This document shows positions 19,819 to 33,280 of a stretch of DNA of 64,000 nt, one piece after another. The notes beneath the pieces were generated by a model, which saw only the letters and a list, made by a program, of their open reading frames with translations, had not been told where the DNA came from and ran no database searches. This stretch comes from Hemibagrus wyckioides (taxonomy: Eukaryota; Chordata; Actinopteri; Siluriformes; Bagridae), in the NCBI RefSeq assembly GCF_019097595.1, contig NC_080711.1, positions 20,174,928 through 20,238,927 of the forward strand, read 5' to 3'. How positions within the stretch are numbered: position 1 is the stretch's first letter; every line of letters begins with the position of its first letter. A program made the translations under genes and the position numbers.

Positions 19819-22800
19819 ATGAGAATACAGGTCATTTTTGGAGTCCTGTTGATTTACACCCAAATTGCCATGGGTAGGTTTTATAGGTTTTATTATCTAA
19901 TAATGCATGATTCTTTTACTTACTACATGTGCAGTTGTACAGTTTCAGCTTCATGGTCTTTTAGTGAATACTTCCTGTACATAAAATATAGAGAATGTTC
20001 TTCATCAATAAAATTATGATTTAATAAAAAAAAACATAAATCCTAAGAAAATAAAGTCTAATATATTTTAATACGTAATTTTTCTGATCCTACTTCTTTA
20101 CCCTGTGCAAGATTTTCTTTTCCTTTCCATCATCAGTGTTAACATGTAGCTTTAAAGGAGTCTAAAACAAATGCAGTTTTCACAGTGCAGCTTAGGGATT
20201 GGTGATCTGACAAAAATATTTAATCACAACACTTAAAGTCAATATGCTACTACAATATGATTCTACGATATTTGATATTTTGGGGATTATTTTGTGTGCT
20301 CATGTAAATGGTGCATCATTTATTTTATGTCAAGTTGCACAATTTTTGTGTATAATTAAACATCTAGTCTTTGGATGATATTTTAGGAAAAATTCTTCGT
20401 CAGGAAGATTTAACAGTTTGCTGAAATATCATTTTTTGTATAATTTAATCACCTGTGCTGTTATAATGTTTTTTCCTGACATTTTATTCCAAAATTTACC
20501 AAATAAGTAAATAATCACTTAGATAAGATAAGTTTATAATAAGATTACACAGATCAGAGGTGTGTTTCAGTGTGTAATAATATTAACAGAATGACGATGA
20601 TGATTTTTTTTCTCCCTCTGCAGGTTTGCTGTTTCAGGATCATGTGGTCTGTAGATTTAATGAGAGTAATCAGTGTTATGTAGCTGTGGGACAACATCTG
20701 CACCTGCAAATGCCCTGGGAGGATGGGTTTGACCTAAAGACAAACAATAGTTTCAATTTAAGATATAGAAAAACCCAAAGTCCACCACCAACACCACATC
20801 TCCCAAGATGGCAGTTTGTTAATGATAATAAAACTATGATACTAACCAGTGCAGAGAGGAACGACTCTGGAACATACACTTTAGACATCTATGATGTAGA
20901 CGGGAGAAATAAAAGCAGTTCTACTCTCCAGGTGAACATTGAAGGTAGGACCACACAACCTCTAATCACACCACACTACAATTTTATTTAAAATATATAT
21001 AAAATATAAACATTTTTAAGATTTCCTTTTATATTTTAACTTTTAACATGAATTTTTTATTCATGCAAATAAAGCCCAATCTAATTAAAAATGCAAACAT
21101 GTAGACACTCATTTTTACAAAATAAATCTAGGGTTTTTGATTTTACAATTTAAATCTTTGTTAGACAGTAAAGAAGCTCTCAGGAGATCATTGTTCCTCT
21201 TCCTCTTTGTCTTTCTGTTCTGTTTTGCTGTGTTTCTGATTTGTTCTTGAATTTTTTGTTTGATAATGTGTTTATTAATTTATTCTGAGGTGTTTATCTC
21301 TAATCTGCAGCTCAGGTGTCCTCAGTGAAAGTGACATACAGCTGCTTGTCTCTTGAAGTCGTAAAAGTGAACTGAAAAGTGAAGTGAAATCATTAACAAC
21401 AGTTATTACATTTCTACATTCTGTCATTTACAGCCAGGGTGTCCTCAGTGGAATTGTCCTACAGCTGCTTGTTCTCTGAGGTCAGGAAAGTGTACTGTTC
21501 TGCTGATGGAGACAACCTCCGCTTCAGCTGGACTTCTGATTCAATCACTCGATTGGAGGACGACAACAAAACTCTTGTACTGGATAAAAAGCATAATGAC
21601 AAAGTCACCTGTCATGTCGAAAATCACGTCAGTCAGAGCCAAAATTCCACTGAACTCCCAGAATGTGCCGGTGAGTTTTGTATTTATTTTTTTTATTTTA
21701 AATAATAAATTAAGGACCTGTCCCTTTGACCTAGTGAAATCCAGGGATAGATCAATTTCCTTACCCTTTTATTTTCATAATCTGTCTTGATTGTACTTTT
21801 TTCAGTGCTTTACAAGGCGCTTGGCCAGATTTTTAGAACATTAAAGCCACACGCTCAGCTACTATTGCCTGAGGTAGGGATACTGATTGGTCAAGCTTGT
21901 TGCTAAGCAACTGCTTATTTATTATACCTGTACTTTCCTGGTATCTGCTCTATGCAGCAGCCTACATGCTCCGGATTATTTTAATCAGTAGCATTTATAA
22001 GAATAGCATAAATATAACACAAAGGCTATATTACAAATACATTTTTGTTATTGATATTTTAGACTACTTGTCCAGCCAGGCAAATAAAATTTTATTTCAT
22101 TCCCCATATAAAAAAATATATATACCTGGTTTATATACCTGGTGGTATATAAACAGCAACAAAAAAAACATAATCCTTACAGTTTTGCCCATATATATGA
22201 CAATTCCATAGTTTGTCATTAGAGAACGTATAAGTGATACTTCACTGGCTTTCACAATGACGAAGGTGATCTCATGGTTAATTGATAATCTCAGAGATGA
22301 GCAAAGTCATGTGCTACTGTATAAAAGAGGAAGTACTGAGTGAAAAACTTTGTCAAGTTATATATAATAAAACATGTATGTTAAATATACGCCTGAGTTC
22401 AAATTCAATTTGTTTTCATCATCATTTCTCTTCACATATCTACACCTTAAATGACTGAAATTGTCTTTCTTCTTGTAGATCTCACTTTGCCTATCCTGAT
22501 CTCGGTTTGTGTGATCCTCATTGTGCTAGCTGTCTTAGCATTCTGCATCTACAAGAAGAGACAAGACCTAATGAACAAAGAAGGTCAGAAGGAATCTGGG
22601 TTTTCACAGCATCGTGTGAAATTCATTGCCTGGCACTCACAAACATTCAAGTCGCATTTAAGTCACTTATTTAAGATCATATTTATTATTTGTGCTTGTT
22701 CTGCATGATCTTGTATAAATTGTACTTTATGCTGATTTTATAACAGCCAATCATGTGTCAGGTGTACAGGATAATAAATTGGACAATGAGTGCATTTCTG

Positions 22801-23396
22801 AATCTTTTGTAATATTCTGTAGCATTATGTAGTTTAATAGATGTGTGTTTTGTTGACAGCCTCTTCTCAGGACAACAAGGAGCTTGTGTATGCAGAGGTC
22901 ACCCATTCAGCCACGAACAGGACAGAGACAAGACCCAGTACGTGTGAGACTTTACCACACTTTAATAATACATGCACCAAATGTCTTTCATGGATGTGCT
23001 CTTAGTTATTAGTGTCAGTCCGTTAACCTTGTCTGATTACATTTCACCTAATAGAAGTTCTCCAAATCTGAGCAATGGAGTCTGAATAATCTGCAGATTA
23101 TGTAGAAATTCATTTAGACAAAAGAGCAATAGATCATAGAATCATGAATCATAGATGAATAAATTCAGTCCCAGCAGTGTGGATCAGTTTGAATGTGCTT
23201 GGCTGAATTCTACACCAAATTTAACACTTATGGTCTTTTAAAATGAATGTTTGCCCTATCCCTCAAAGAGACTGCAGCCAGAGGTTCTAGCTCATTTTAG
23301 CCAACTAGTAAATAAACCTAGAAACCACTAGAAAAGCTAGGTGTAAAAATTGTTTATTTTCAGTGAATGAAGCCATGTTGGATATTTGCCCAGAGA

Positions 23397-23464
<68 letters not shown>

Positions 23465-25387
23465 GCAGTTCAACACACAGTTAACATGCAGGTTTTTAAC
23501 CTAAAGATAGAAAGAAAGAAATTTAAAAAGACAATTATGTAAATTTATAAAAGAAAATAAATAAATAAAAAATATTGCACAATACAAATAGTAATAAACT
23601 AATAGCAATACATATAGTAAAAGAAAGTAAGATTATATAAAATGATAAGATATAAAAAAAAATGATAACATATAAAATTATAAAATGATAAAATATTGCA
23701 CAATGGAACATCACTGTAATGCAATGTTGTAAAGTCTGACAGCCGCTGGTAAGAATGACCTGCGATAGCGCTCCTTCCTACACTGGGGGTGTAGCAGTCT
23801 GCTGCTGAAGGAGCTACACAGTATCTCCACAGTCCCATACAGGGATAATAATTACAGCAACAGCAACCTCCTCTCCGCCCACAGTCGACGCTCAGCCACG
23901 CCCTCCCATGACATACTCTTGCATGTAAAAATGCCAGGAGATCAACAGTTATTGAAACAGTCAAACTATCTCATCTGCACGGTGGTCGAGAAGTGCAAAA
24001 CAAAACAACAAATCTAAAAACACAATGACAATTTAGACAAACCGGAAAAGGTAGGTATAGTTTGTGAATGGAATTCTTACTGCTGATTGGACGAGACATC
24101 TGCCACTTAAGATATACAAGAAGTAGGAAATTGTGTACCTAACTTTATTTCTTGTACATATGTAGAGTTCTGTGTTCACTTTAAACCATTTTTTTCGATA
24201 GTGCAATTTTAAATCTTTTAAAGAAAATAATAAACATTTACACTGATCAGGCATAACCTTCTGAGCAGTGACAGGTGAAGTGAATAACGCTGATTATCTC
24301 CTCATCATGGCACGTTAGTGGGTGGGATATACATTATTAGGCAGCAAGTGAACATTTTGTCCTCAAAGTTGATGTGTTAGAAGCAGGAAAAATGGAAAAG
24401 CGTAAGAATTTGAGTGAGTTTGAAGAAGGGCCAAATGTGATGGCTAGACCACTGGATCAGAGCATCTCCAAAACTGCAGCGGCAACAATGGGCACGTGAG
24501 CATCAGAACTGGACCACGGAGCAATGGAAGAAGGTCACATTTTCTTCACATGGATGGCCGGGTGCTTGTGCGTCGATTACCTGGGGAAAACATGGCACCA
24601 GGATGCACTATGGGAAGAAGGCAAGCCGGCGGAGGCAGTGTCATGCTTTGGACAATGTCCTGCTGGGAAATCTTGGGTTCTGCGGTTTCGAAGACAAAAC
24701 AATTCCAGATTAAGTGATGTAAGGAATGCTATAAAAACAGAGCTGCATTCATATACACATGAATCAACTTTCTACTGCTGCAGTCAGCTGTACTTCCTGT
24801 ATATCCTAAGTGACAGATGTCTGTTCGGATCAGCAGTAAGAATTCCATTTGCAAACTATACCTACCTTTTTCAGTTTGTCTAAATTGACGTTGTGTTTTT
24901 GGATTTGTTATTTTATTTTGCACTTCTTGGTCACCGTACATCTGGCACCAAATCATGCCACAGTCAAAGTCACTTAAATGATTTTACTGCAGTCAAAGTC
25001 ACTAATGGAAGCTCTTTAGCTCTTTTTTACATGACTTGTATGCCTGGTACTGCTGTCACTTGATTAGATCGTTGCATAATTGAGCAGGAGTCATTTAGAA
25101 ACAGTTATGGCATCTACCATTTTATAAGTTAAAAGTCTGCTTAATACTATGTACATGAATAAATTTTATTTCATCTGTGATTTCTCTGTGTGGTGTTGTC
25201 TTGTGGTTCAGCCCCAGTGCAGTACGAGGGTGTGGAGTACGGCACAGTGGTCACTTCCAACCAGAAGAAGAAAGAGGACGAGGTGCAGTACGGAGAGCTG
25301 GTGTTTAACACTCCTGCACAAAAGAAGAGCAAAGTGTCCAAAGTACAGGAAGAGTGTGTGTACTCAGGGGTCCAGCACAGTCAGTGA
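19819..25387 (+). CDS. Receptor unit 2: SLAM/CD2-like Ig receptor with ITIM-rich tail (chimeric)
   Basis: Exons: 19819-19873 (signal peptide [19 protein letters not shown]), 20624-20944 (IgV), 21434-21670 (IgC2), 22479-22583 (transmembrane), 22860-22937 and 25212-25387 (tail). These 972 bp give 323 residues. The V domain resembles those of units 5 and 7 ([20 protein letters not shown]), whereas C2, membrane helix and tail are almost identical to unit 1. This makes it a front/back chimera. The same ITIM-like tyrosines as in unit 1 are present. In C2 the FNWTSD of unit 1 has become FSWTSD, losing one N-glycosylation sequon. A dead half C2 exon with an intact acceptor lies at 21311-21375. The 39-bp cassette at 22747-22785 again has an AT donor. 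Poly(A) signal at 26003. Confidence 0.85.
21311..21386 (+). pseudogene. Truncated C2 exon and recombination junction in unit 2
   Basis: It starts with a normal acceptor (CTGCAG) and 5' C2 coding sequence of the unit 3/5 type ([14 protein letters not shown]). It ends at the stop TGA 21373-21375, where homology to unit 3 stops. A 12-bp filler (21375-21386) resembling the preceding 12 bases follows, and then unit-1-type intron. Confidence 0.9.
23978..24942. mobile_element. Copy of the ~150-bp-TIR transposon with Tc1 relic (unit 2 intron)
   Basis: This is the counterpart of the element at 15722-16681, carried by the tandem duplication. It has the same internal Tc1 relic (about 24240-24714) and the same decayed frames, so it was duplicated rather than independently inserted. 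Confidence 0.75.
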
Positions 25388-25756
25388 GTGTCACAATCTC
25401 AGTCTGTTTCAGGATGAAGCATTAACATAGATTTTTTTGTTTCTTTCCTTTGTACAGAGCTTTGTTGCTCTGATCATCCTGGTAGAGGAAGTTGATGACA
25501 TTTCAACCATACAAACTAAACTCCACTTACAGTGAAACTATTTCAGTATCTGGTTATGCAATTGCTGATTTTTTTCAGGCAGAACAGCAGCACAATGGTT
25601 TGTCCGTCTTGCTTTCTAGAACTCAGGTAACTGTTTGTGTGGAGTTTTACATGTGCTCACTGCATCCATGTGGTTTCCTCTGACCTCCCAAAACATACCA
25701 GTTGGTGTACTGGCTATACTAAATTTCCCTGTGTGTGTGTGTGTGTGTGTGTGTGC

Positions 25757-25804
<48 letters not shown>

Positions 25805-28149
25805 ATGTGTGTGTGTGTGTGTGAGAAAGAGAGATGCATTACAGAGGACTGTTATAGACTCTGCATATAGACTATAGATAGTTTTTCCACAATGAAACAG
25901 TGTTCATAGTTAGTTATTTATTTTAATGAAAAACACTCATCACTGATTCTGTACTCACAGCACAAAAAGATATCTTAACAAATATCTTTATTCTTGTTTA
26001 GAAATAAAAGCTTATATATAAGTTTTGCTGTTGTTTTTTCTTGTTTTCATGCTTGTGTCATCACCATGGTCCTTAATCATAAGTAAGGCTTTTGGGACTC
26101 GATTAAAAAATTGTTTCATGATTGTAGAGAAAATAAAAAGGAAGTTTCTTGTTGCAGTTTTAAGTGTTAACCCACAAAGCTGCAGCTTCCTAAGCAGATC
26201 ACACACTGTTTGAGTTGCTCAATTTTTTTTCAAACCATAAAATCTATATTAAGCCTATATTAATAAAGTCTATATTTTATTAAAAAAAAAGATTATGTGA
26301 GTGAAATAAATGATCAAAATGTCTAATATTGTTCAGCTGTAAATAGACTTTCAGTTTATATGATGGCTAAAACTTTCAGTGGTGTTGATTTAAATGTCTG
26401 TGGCTTGTATTTTGTCAGGAGTTATAGGGACAGTTCCTTTCCAGACCTCTAGGGGTCCTGACAAGTGGTTTATTTATTATTGTTATTCCTATGTTGGTGG
26501 TGCCACGCCCTTTCCTCATGTGTTTTCTCGATTTCTCACCTGTCCCTTGTTTTCCCTTGATGTGCTGCTTTATATATGTTTGTCCTTCTGTCTTGGTCAG
26601 TGTCAGTCATTATGTTTATATATGTGTGGACGTAACGGTGTGTGTGTGCTGTAAGGCCGGACGCTGTGTTATTTAAGTTTTTATGTTATTGTCATGTTTT
26701 GTTGAGGTTATTTAAGTTTCCATGTCATAGTTCTGGTTTATTTCTGTTAATGTTAATGTAGTTGTATTTTGTTTTGTTAAATGAAAGCAGTGCATGTACT
26801 GGAGCCCTGTGTTTGGGTCTGATCTGCTACTGTGGGTGATCAAGCTTATGGTGGAGATCCGGGTTTGATCCCCGCCATCGGCGGTGTCCGCCCCATTCAT
26901 TACTGATTTATTAAAATTATGTTTTTAAAAATATAAGTATATTTTATTCCTGATATTCTGTATTATCTATCACTATAAGACCTCAGCACATTTCCTTTTT
27001 GTTTTCTGTGAAATGATACCAGAAAAGGAATTTGTTCAGTTAGACTGTGTTTATGAGTGTGTGTGATATCGTGCCTTAAGAGTTAACGCCTGAGGTTTTA
27101 CACCACTGTTAACTCAGGGGCAGAAACTTTATTTCTGCAGGCGACTGGCTGATCAGTCCGCAAAGTCATGAGTTTTTTTTTTGTTTGTTTGTTTGTTTGT
27201 TTTTTAAACCTATAAATATAGATTTCAAAATTGCGTTATAATGTAATAATTAATGGAAATCATATTTCTGTAATATTTCTGTAAGAAAATAATAAAGTCT
27301 TCTAGCTTACATGCCACATGGAGAGTAATTGCTGTGCTTGCTTCTATAAATAAAAAAACAAAAAAATAAAAAAACAAATAATTAAATAAATAAATGATGA
27401 ATCGTTCGTCCCTGGTTGATTGAAGATTGATTGATTTCGATTTTTGTTATCAACTTCAGGTCCTATTAAGATCAATATATCTGATATAAACATAGAAAAA
27501 TCAAACTCAGGATTTTAGGATTAAATGGTAAATAAACTATTTATTAAATAGTACTAATAAACAAAGGTGGATATAAATGCAGATTCTATTTATTATAATG
27601 TGCAAATAGAACTTAATATGTGAACCAGGATAACTAAGCAAAAACACTAGGACTGTCACTGACTCAAAAGATACAAACATGAGGACAAGGATGAGGCACA
27701 TGGTAGCATCAGTAAAGCAAGACCAAGACACAATGAGAAAACATGCACTTAAATGATTTGGAACTAAAGGGATAATTCCACAAAGGTGAGCGTTATCATG
27801 GGGGAAATGGAAAACACAATAATGATGAGACAACAATGATGCAGAAGTATGATGATACCTAAAAAAAGGACCAGGCTGGTGTGAGAGGTTTATTGACCAT
27901 GTATGACCATGTAAGTATGAGTGTGAAAAATATTTACTCAGACAAGACGACCAAACCACAGTGGTGCTCTACCACTTTCAAGTTTCTCGCTTAAAAGTCA
28001 AGGGGCCTAGATGATGCACGGAACTTCCTCTGTTTCTCAGTAAAGTGTTATTAGTGCTGTGAAAGAGCCTCATCTTGCTTTTGTAGTCGTTCATCCCTCA
28101 GTACCAAGATCTCTATCAAGTACAGAGAGAGGACGGTTCTCTGGGCGAA
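25388..28149. other. Unit 2-unit 3 intergenic: 3' UTR, repeats, leader of unit 3
   Basis: Near-identical to 17127-19818. The 3' UTR carries a long interrupted (TG)n run (25731-25822) and AATAAA at 26003-26008. The dispersed block recurs at about 26390-26920. An ETS-like site sits at 28022-28031. No other exon seen. Confidence 0.5.
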
Positions 28150-31100
28150 ATGAGAATACAGGTCATTTTTGGAGTCCTGTTGATTAACACCCAAGTTGCC
28201 ATGAGTAGGTTTTATAGATTTATTATCTAATAATGCATGATTCTTTTACTTACTACATGTGCAGTTGTACAGTTTCAGCTTCATGGTCTTTTAGTGAATA
28301 CTTCCTGTACATAAAATATAGAGAATGTTCTTCATCAATAAAATTATGATTTAATAAAAAAAAAACATAAATCCTAAGAAAATAAAGTCTAATATATTTT
28401 AATACGTAATTTTTCTGATCCTACTTCTTTACCCTGTGCACGATTTTCTTTTCCTTTCCATCATCAGTGTTAACATGTAGCTTTAAAGGAGTCTAAAACA
28501 AATGCAGTTTTCACAGTGCAGCTTAGGGATTGGTGATCTGACAAAAATATTTAATCACAATACTTAAAGTCAATATGCTACTACAATATGATTCTACGAT
28601 ATTTGATATTTTGGGGATTATTTTGTGTGCTCATGTAAATGGTGCATCATTTATTTTATGTCAAGTTGCACAATTTTTGTGTATAATTAAACATCTAGTC
28701 TTTGGATGATATTTTTAGAAAAAATTCTTCTTTAGGAAGATTTAACAGTTTGCTGAAATATCATTTTTTGTATAATTTAATCACCTGTGCTGTTATAATG
28801 TTTTTCCTGACATTTTATTCCAAAATTTACCAAATAAGTAAATAATCACTTAGATAAGATAAGTTTATAATAAGATTACACAGATCAGAGGTGTGTTTCA
28901 GTGTGTAATAATATTAACAGAATGACGATGATGATTTTTTTTCTCCCTCTGCAGGTTCGCTGTTTCAGGATCCTGCTGTCTGTAGATTTACTCAGAGGAA
29001 TCAGTGTTATGTAGCTGTGGGACAACATCTGCAACTGCAAATGCCCTGGGAGGATGGGTTTGACCTAAAGACAAACACTAGTTTAATTTTAAAATATAGA
29101 AAAACCCAAAGTCCACCACCAACACCACATCTCCCAAGATGGCAGTTTGTTAACGAAAGTAAAACTATGATACTAACCAGTGCAGAGAAGAACGACTCTG
29201 GAACATACACTTTAAACATCTATGATGTAGATGGGAGAAGTAAAGGTAGTTATACTCTCCAGGTGAACATTGAAGGTAGAACCACACAACCTCTAATCAC
29301 ATCACACTACAATTTTATTTAAAATATATATAAAATATAAACATTTTTAAGATTTCCTTTTATATTTTAACTTTTTTATTCATGCAAATAAAGCCCAATC
29401 TAATTAAAAATGCAAACATGTAGACACTCATTTTTACAAAATAAATCTAGGGTTTTTGATTTTACAATTTAAATCTTTGTTAGACAGTAAAGAAGCTCTC
29501 AGGAGATCATTGTTCCTCTTCCTCTTTGTCTTTCTGTTCTGTTTTGCTGTGTTTCTGATTTGTTCTTGCATTTTTGATTTGATAATGTGTTTATTGATTT
29601 ATTCTGAGGTGTTTATCTCTAATCTGCAGCTCAGGTGTCCTCAGTGAAAGTGACATACAGCTGCTTGTCTCTTGGAGTCGTGAAAGTGAACTGTTCTGCT
29701 GATGGAGACAACCTCCACTTCAACTGGACTTCTGATTTTATCGCACTCTCTCAGCTGGAGAACGGGACCAGCACTGTCATACTGGAACAAGACCATCAAG
29801 GAAACATCACCTGTAGAAAATCACGTCAGCCGTGGCCATGATACCGTTGAACTCCTCCAGTGTCTTGGTGAGTCTGTCTTTTATATAGAATGATTTTTTT
29901 TGTAAAGAAAGACAGATGTCTGGTAAAACATACTGCGTTTACCCCACTTGCACCCAGAAAAAATTCTGTCCAATCCCAACACATCCTGAGAACATTCTTA
30001 CCCCCCCCCCCCACTCCTGTAGAAGCTAGTCACTAACCCCTCCGACTCCCACAGACATTCTGAATAACCCCACCCACTCCTACAGAGATTTCAGACTTTT
30101 TTGAGAATGCCTTTTTTTGAGTTCCACATGCAGTAAATGGTCTAATATTTATTTCAAAAGTGACATGTTGACATACAGAATTGATCCTAATGCTTAACCC
30201 TGTGCAGGCTTTTCTTTTCCATCATCAGTGTTAACATGGAGCTTTAAAGGAGTCTAAAGCAATCTGGACAAAAATATCTAATCATAATGATCACAAAGCT
30301 TAAAGACAATATGATTCTACAACATTTAATACGTATTTACTTGTTTTTTTTTATTGTGTGTATGTAAATGGTGCATCATCTATGCATCAATCATGCTTTG
30401 TATATTATTAAAATTTTAGTTTTTGGATGATTTTGGGCAAAACAGTGCAAATTTCATTGGGAAAATGGTTTTCAGAGAAAGACACCAGTTTGTTAAAATA
30501 TAATTTATTTATTTTTAAATCTCCTGTGCTGTTACCAATATTGTTGTTCCTGCCTTTGTTTCTCATTCTGCTTATCCTGAGCTCGGTTTTGTGGGATTTT
30601 CATGGTACTAGCTGTCTTAGTGTTCTGCGTCTACAAGAAGGGACAAGGCCTAAGGAGAAAAGGTCAGAAGGCATCTACACAGAGATGGCTCAAAATCAAA
30701 TTACTCATATAAGATCACATATTAATTTTTTTGTGCTTGCGCTTGATCTGTATCTGTATGATCTTGTATTAATTGTACTTTATGATGATTTTATAACAGC
30801 CAATCATGTGTCAGGTGTAGAGGATAATAAAGCAGACAGTGAGTGTATTTCTGAATCTTTTGTGATCTTCTGTAGCATTATGTAGTTTAATAGATGTGTG
30901 TTTTGTTGACAGCCCCTTCTCAGGATGACAAGGAGCTTGTGTACGCGGAGGTCTCCCATACAGCCATGAACAGGACAAAGACAAGACCCAGTACGTGACT
31001 TTTGGTACATCAGTATTGAGACAGAATATAAGAAATCTGAAATGTTTATTGCTGTTTATTGTTGTGCTCTTAGTTATTAGTGCCAGTCAGTTAACCTTGT

Positions 31101-31261
31101 CTGGTAAGATCTTTTACATTTTAGCTAATAGTTGTGCTCCAAATCTGAGCCATGGAGTCTGAATAATCTGCAGATTATTTAGGAATTTATTTAGACCGAA
31201 GTGCAAAAGAGCGTGACTTCACTCCCAGCGGTATGGATTCAGCGACTATATTTACACACAT

Positions 31262-31319
<58 letters not shown>

Positions 31320-31649
31320 GTGCTGCTTAGCTCTAACATACAAAACATATGTAAACTTTGCCTCCTCTCCACCCACAGCTAATGCTAATGCTAATGCTCA
31401 ACCATATACTATGTACATGAATAAATTTAATTTCATCTGTGATTTCTCTGTGTGGTGTTGTCTTGTGGTTCAGCCCCAGTGCAGTACGAGGGTGTGGAGT
31501 ACGGCACAGTGGTCACTTCCAACCAGAAGAAGAAAGAGGACGAGGTGCAGTACGGAGAGCTGGTGTTTAACACTCCTGCACAAAAGAAGAGCAAAGTGTC
31601 CAAAGTACAGGAAGAGTGTGTGTACTCAGGGGTCCAGCACAGTCAGTGA
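28150..31649 (+). pseudogene. Receptor unit 3: SLAM/CD2-like, C2 frameshift, probably pseudogene or soluble form
   Basis: Signal exon 28150-28204 and IgV 28955-29275 are open. The C2 exon 29630-29867 lacks 5 bp after ACCTG (compared with the intact units), so the frame changes after VILEQDHQGNITC and stops at TGA 29839-29841. The intact frame would resume with VENHVSRG. The translated product would be about 195 residues with V and most of C2 but no membrane anchor. The transmembrane exon around 30555-30660 has lost its acceptor AG. The downstream 39-bp cassette (30800-30838, with a normal GT donor), the ITIM exon (30913-30990) and the final tail exon (31474-31649) are still open. The same lesion exists in unit 5. 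Confidence 0.8.
31259..31315. repeat. (CA)n microsatellite in unit 3 tail intron
   Basis: About 26 CA dinucleotides. The equivalent position in unit 5 (50,880-50,902) has only about ten, showing contraction or expansion after duplication. Confidence 0.9.
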
Positions 31650-32067
31650 GTGACACAATCTCAGTCTGTTTCAGGATGAAGCATTAACATAGATTTTTTT
31701 TGTTTTTTTCCTTTGTACCTACTGTAGCTTTGTTGCTCTGATCATCCTGGTAGAGGAAGTTGATGACATTCCACCGATACAAACTAAACTCCACTTACAG
31801 TGAAACTATTTCAGTTTCTGGTTATGCAATTGCTGATTTTTTCAAGCTGTAACTGTTTGTAACTGTTTATATGGAGTTTTACATGTGCTCACTGCATCCA
31901 TGTGGTTTCCTCTGACCTCCCAAAACATGTCAGTTGGTGTATTGACTATCCTAAATTTCCCTGTGTGTGTGTGTGTGTGTGTGTGTATGAGAAAGAGAGA
32001 TGCATTTCAGAAAACTGTTATAGTTTAGATATCTTAACAAATATCTTTATTCTTGTTTAGAAATAAA

Positions 32068-32140
<73 letters not shown>

Positions 32141-33197
32141 GTATATATATATGCTGTTTTGCTGTTGTTTTTTCTTGTTTTCATGCTTGTGTCATCACCA
32201 TGGTCCTTAATCATGAGTAAGGATTTTGGGACTCGATTAAAAAATTGTTTTATGATTGAAGAGAAAATTAAAAGGAAGTTTCTTGTTGCAGTTTTAAGTG
32301 TTAACCCACAAAGCTGCAGCTTCCTAAGCAGATCACACATTGTTTGAGTTGCTCAATTTTTTTCAAACCAACATTTCTGCTTCTCTATTTAACAAAAGAG
32401 CTGCACATAAGAAGTGTCCATATTTTTATTTAAAAAAAAAAAAGTCATGTGAGTAAAATAAATGATCAAAATGTCTAATTTTGTTCAGCTGTAAATAGAC
32501 TTTCAGTTTGTGTGATGGCCAAAACTTTCAGTGGTGTTGATTTAAATGTCTGTGTCTTGTATTTTGTCAGGAGTTATTGGGACAACTGATTTATTTATTG
32601 TTGTCATTCCTATGTTGGTGGTGCCACGCCCTTTTCCTAATGTGTTTTCTTGATTTCTCACCTGTCCCTTGTTTTCCCTTGATGCGCTGCTTTATACATA
32701 TTTGTCTTTCTGTCTTGGTCAGTGTCAGTCACATGTCATATGTGTGCCTTATGTGTTCATATTTTATTCCTGATACACTGTATTATCTATCACTATAAGA
32801 CCTCAGTACATTTCCTTTTTGTTTTCTGTGAAATGATACCAAAAAAGGAATTTGTTCAGTTAGACTGTGTTTATGAGTGTGTGTGATATCGTGCCTTAAG
32901 AGTTAACGCCTGAGGTTTTACACCACTGTTAACTCAGGGGCAGAAACTTTTTTTTTGCAGGTGACTGGCTTTTTTTAAAAACGTGTAAATACAGATTTCA
33001 AAATTGTGTTACAATTTAATAATTAATGTAACTTATTTTTCTGTTATATTTCTTTGAGAAAATAATAAAGTCTTCTAGCTGGTGTGGCTGGTGGAGAGCA
33101 ATTGCTGTGCTTTCTTCTATAATAAATAAATTAACATGTAAATAAATAAATGATGAATCATTCATCCCTAGTTGATTGAAGTATTTAATTATTCTTC

Positions 33198-33239
<42 letters not shown>

Positions 33240-33240
33240 A

Positions 33241-33280
<40 letters not shown>

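Larger units (their letters stand above)
13140..21374 (+). repeat. Tandem segmental repeat A, copy 1 (~8.2 kb)
   Basis: It runs from the intron before the C2 exon of unit 1 to a truncated C2 exon in unit 2. The copy at about 21,387-29,691 follows at an offset of about 8,240-8,331 bp with only scattered substitutions by eye. Both copies hold the same nested transposon at the same relative position, so the duplication is later than that insertion. Confidence 0.9.
21387..29691 (+). repeat. Tandem segmental repeat A, copy 2 (~8.3 kb)
   Basis: Second copy of the segment beginning at 13,140. It ends inside the C2 exon of unit 3 at the point matching the truncated exon of unit 2. The small length excess comes mainly from longer (AAT)n and (TG)n runs. 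Confidence 0.9.
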
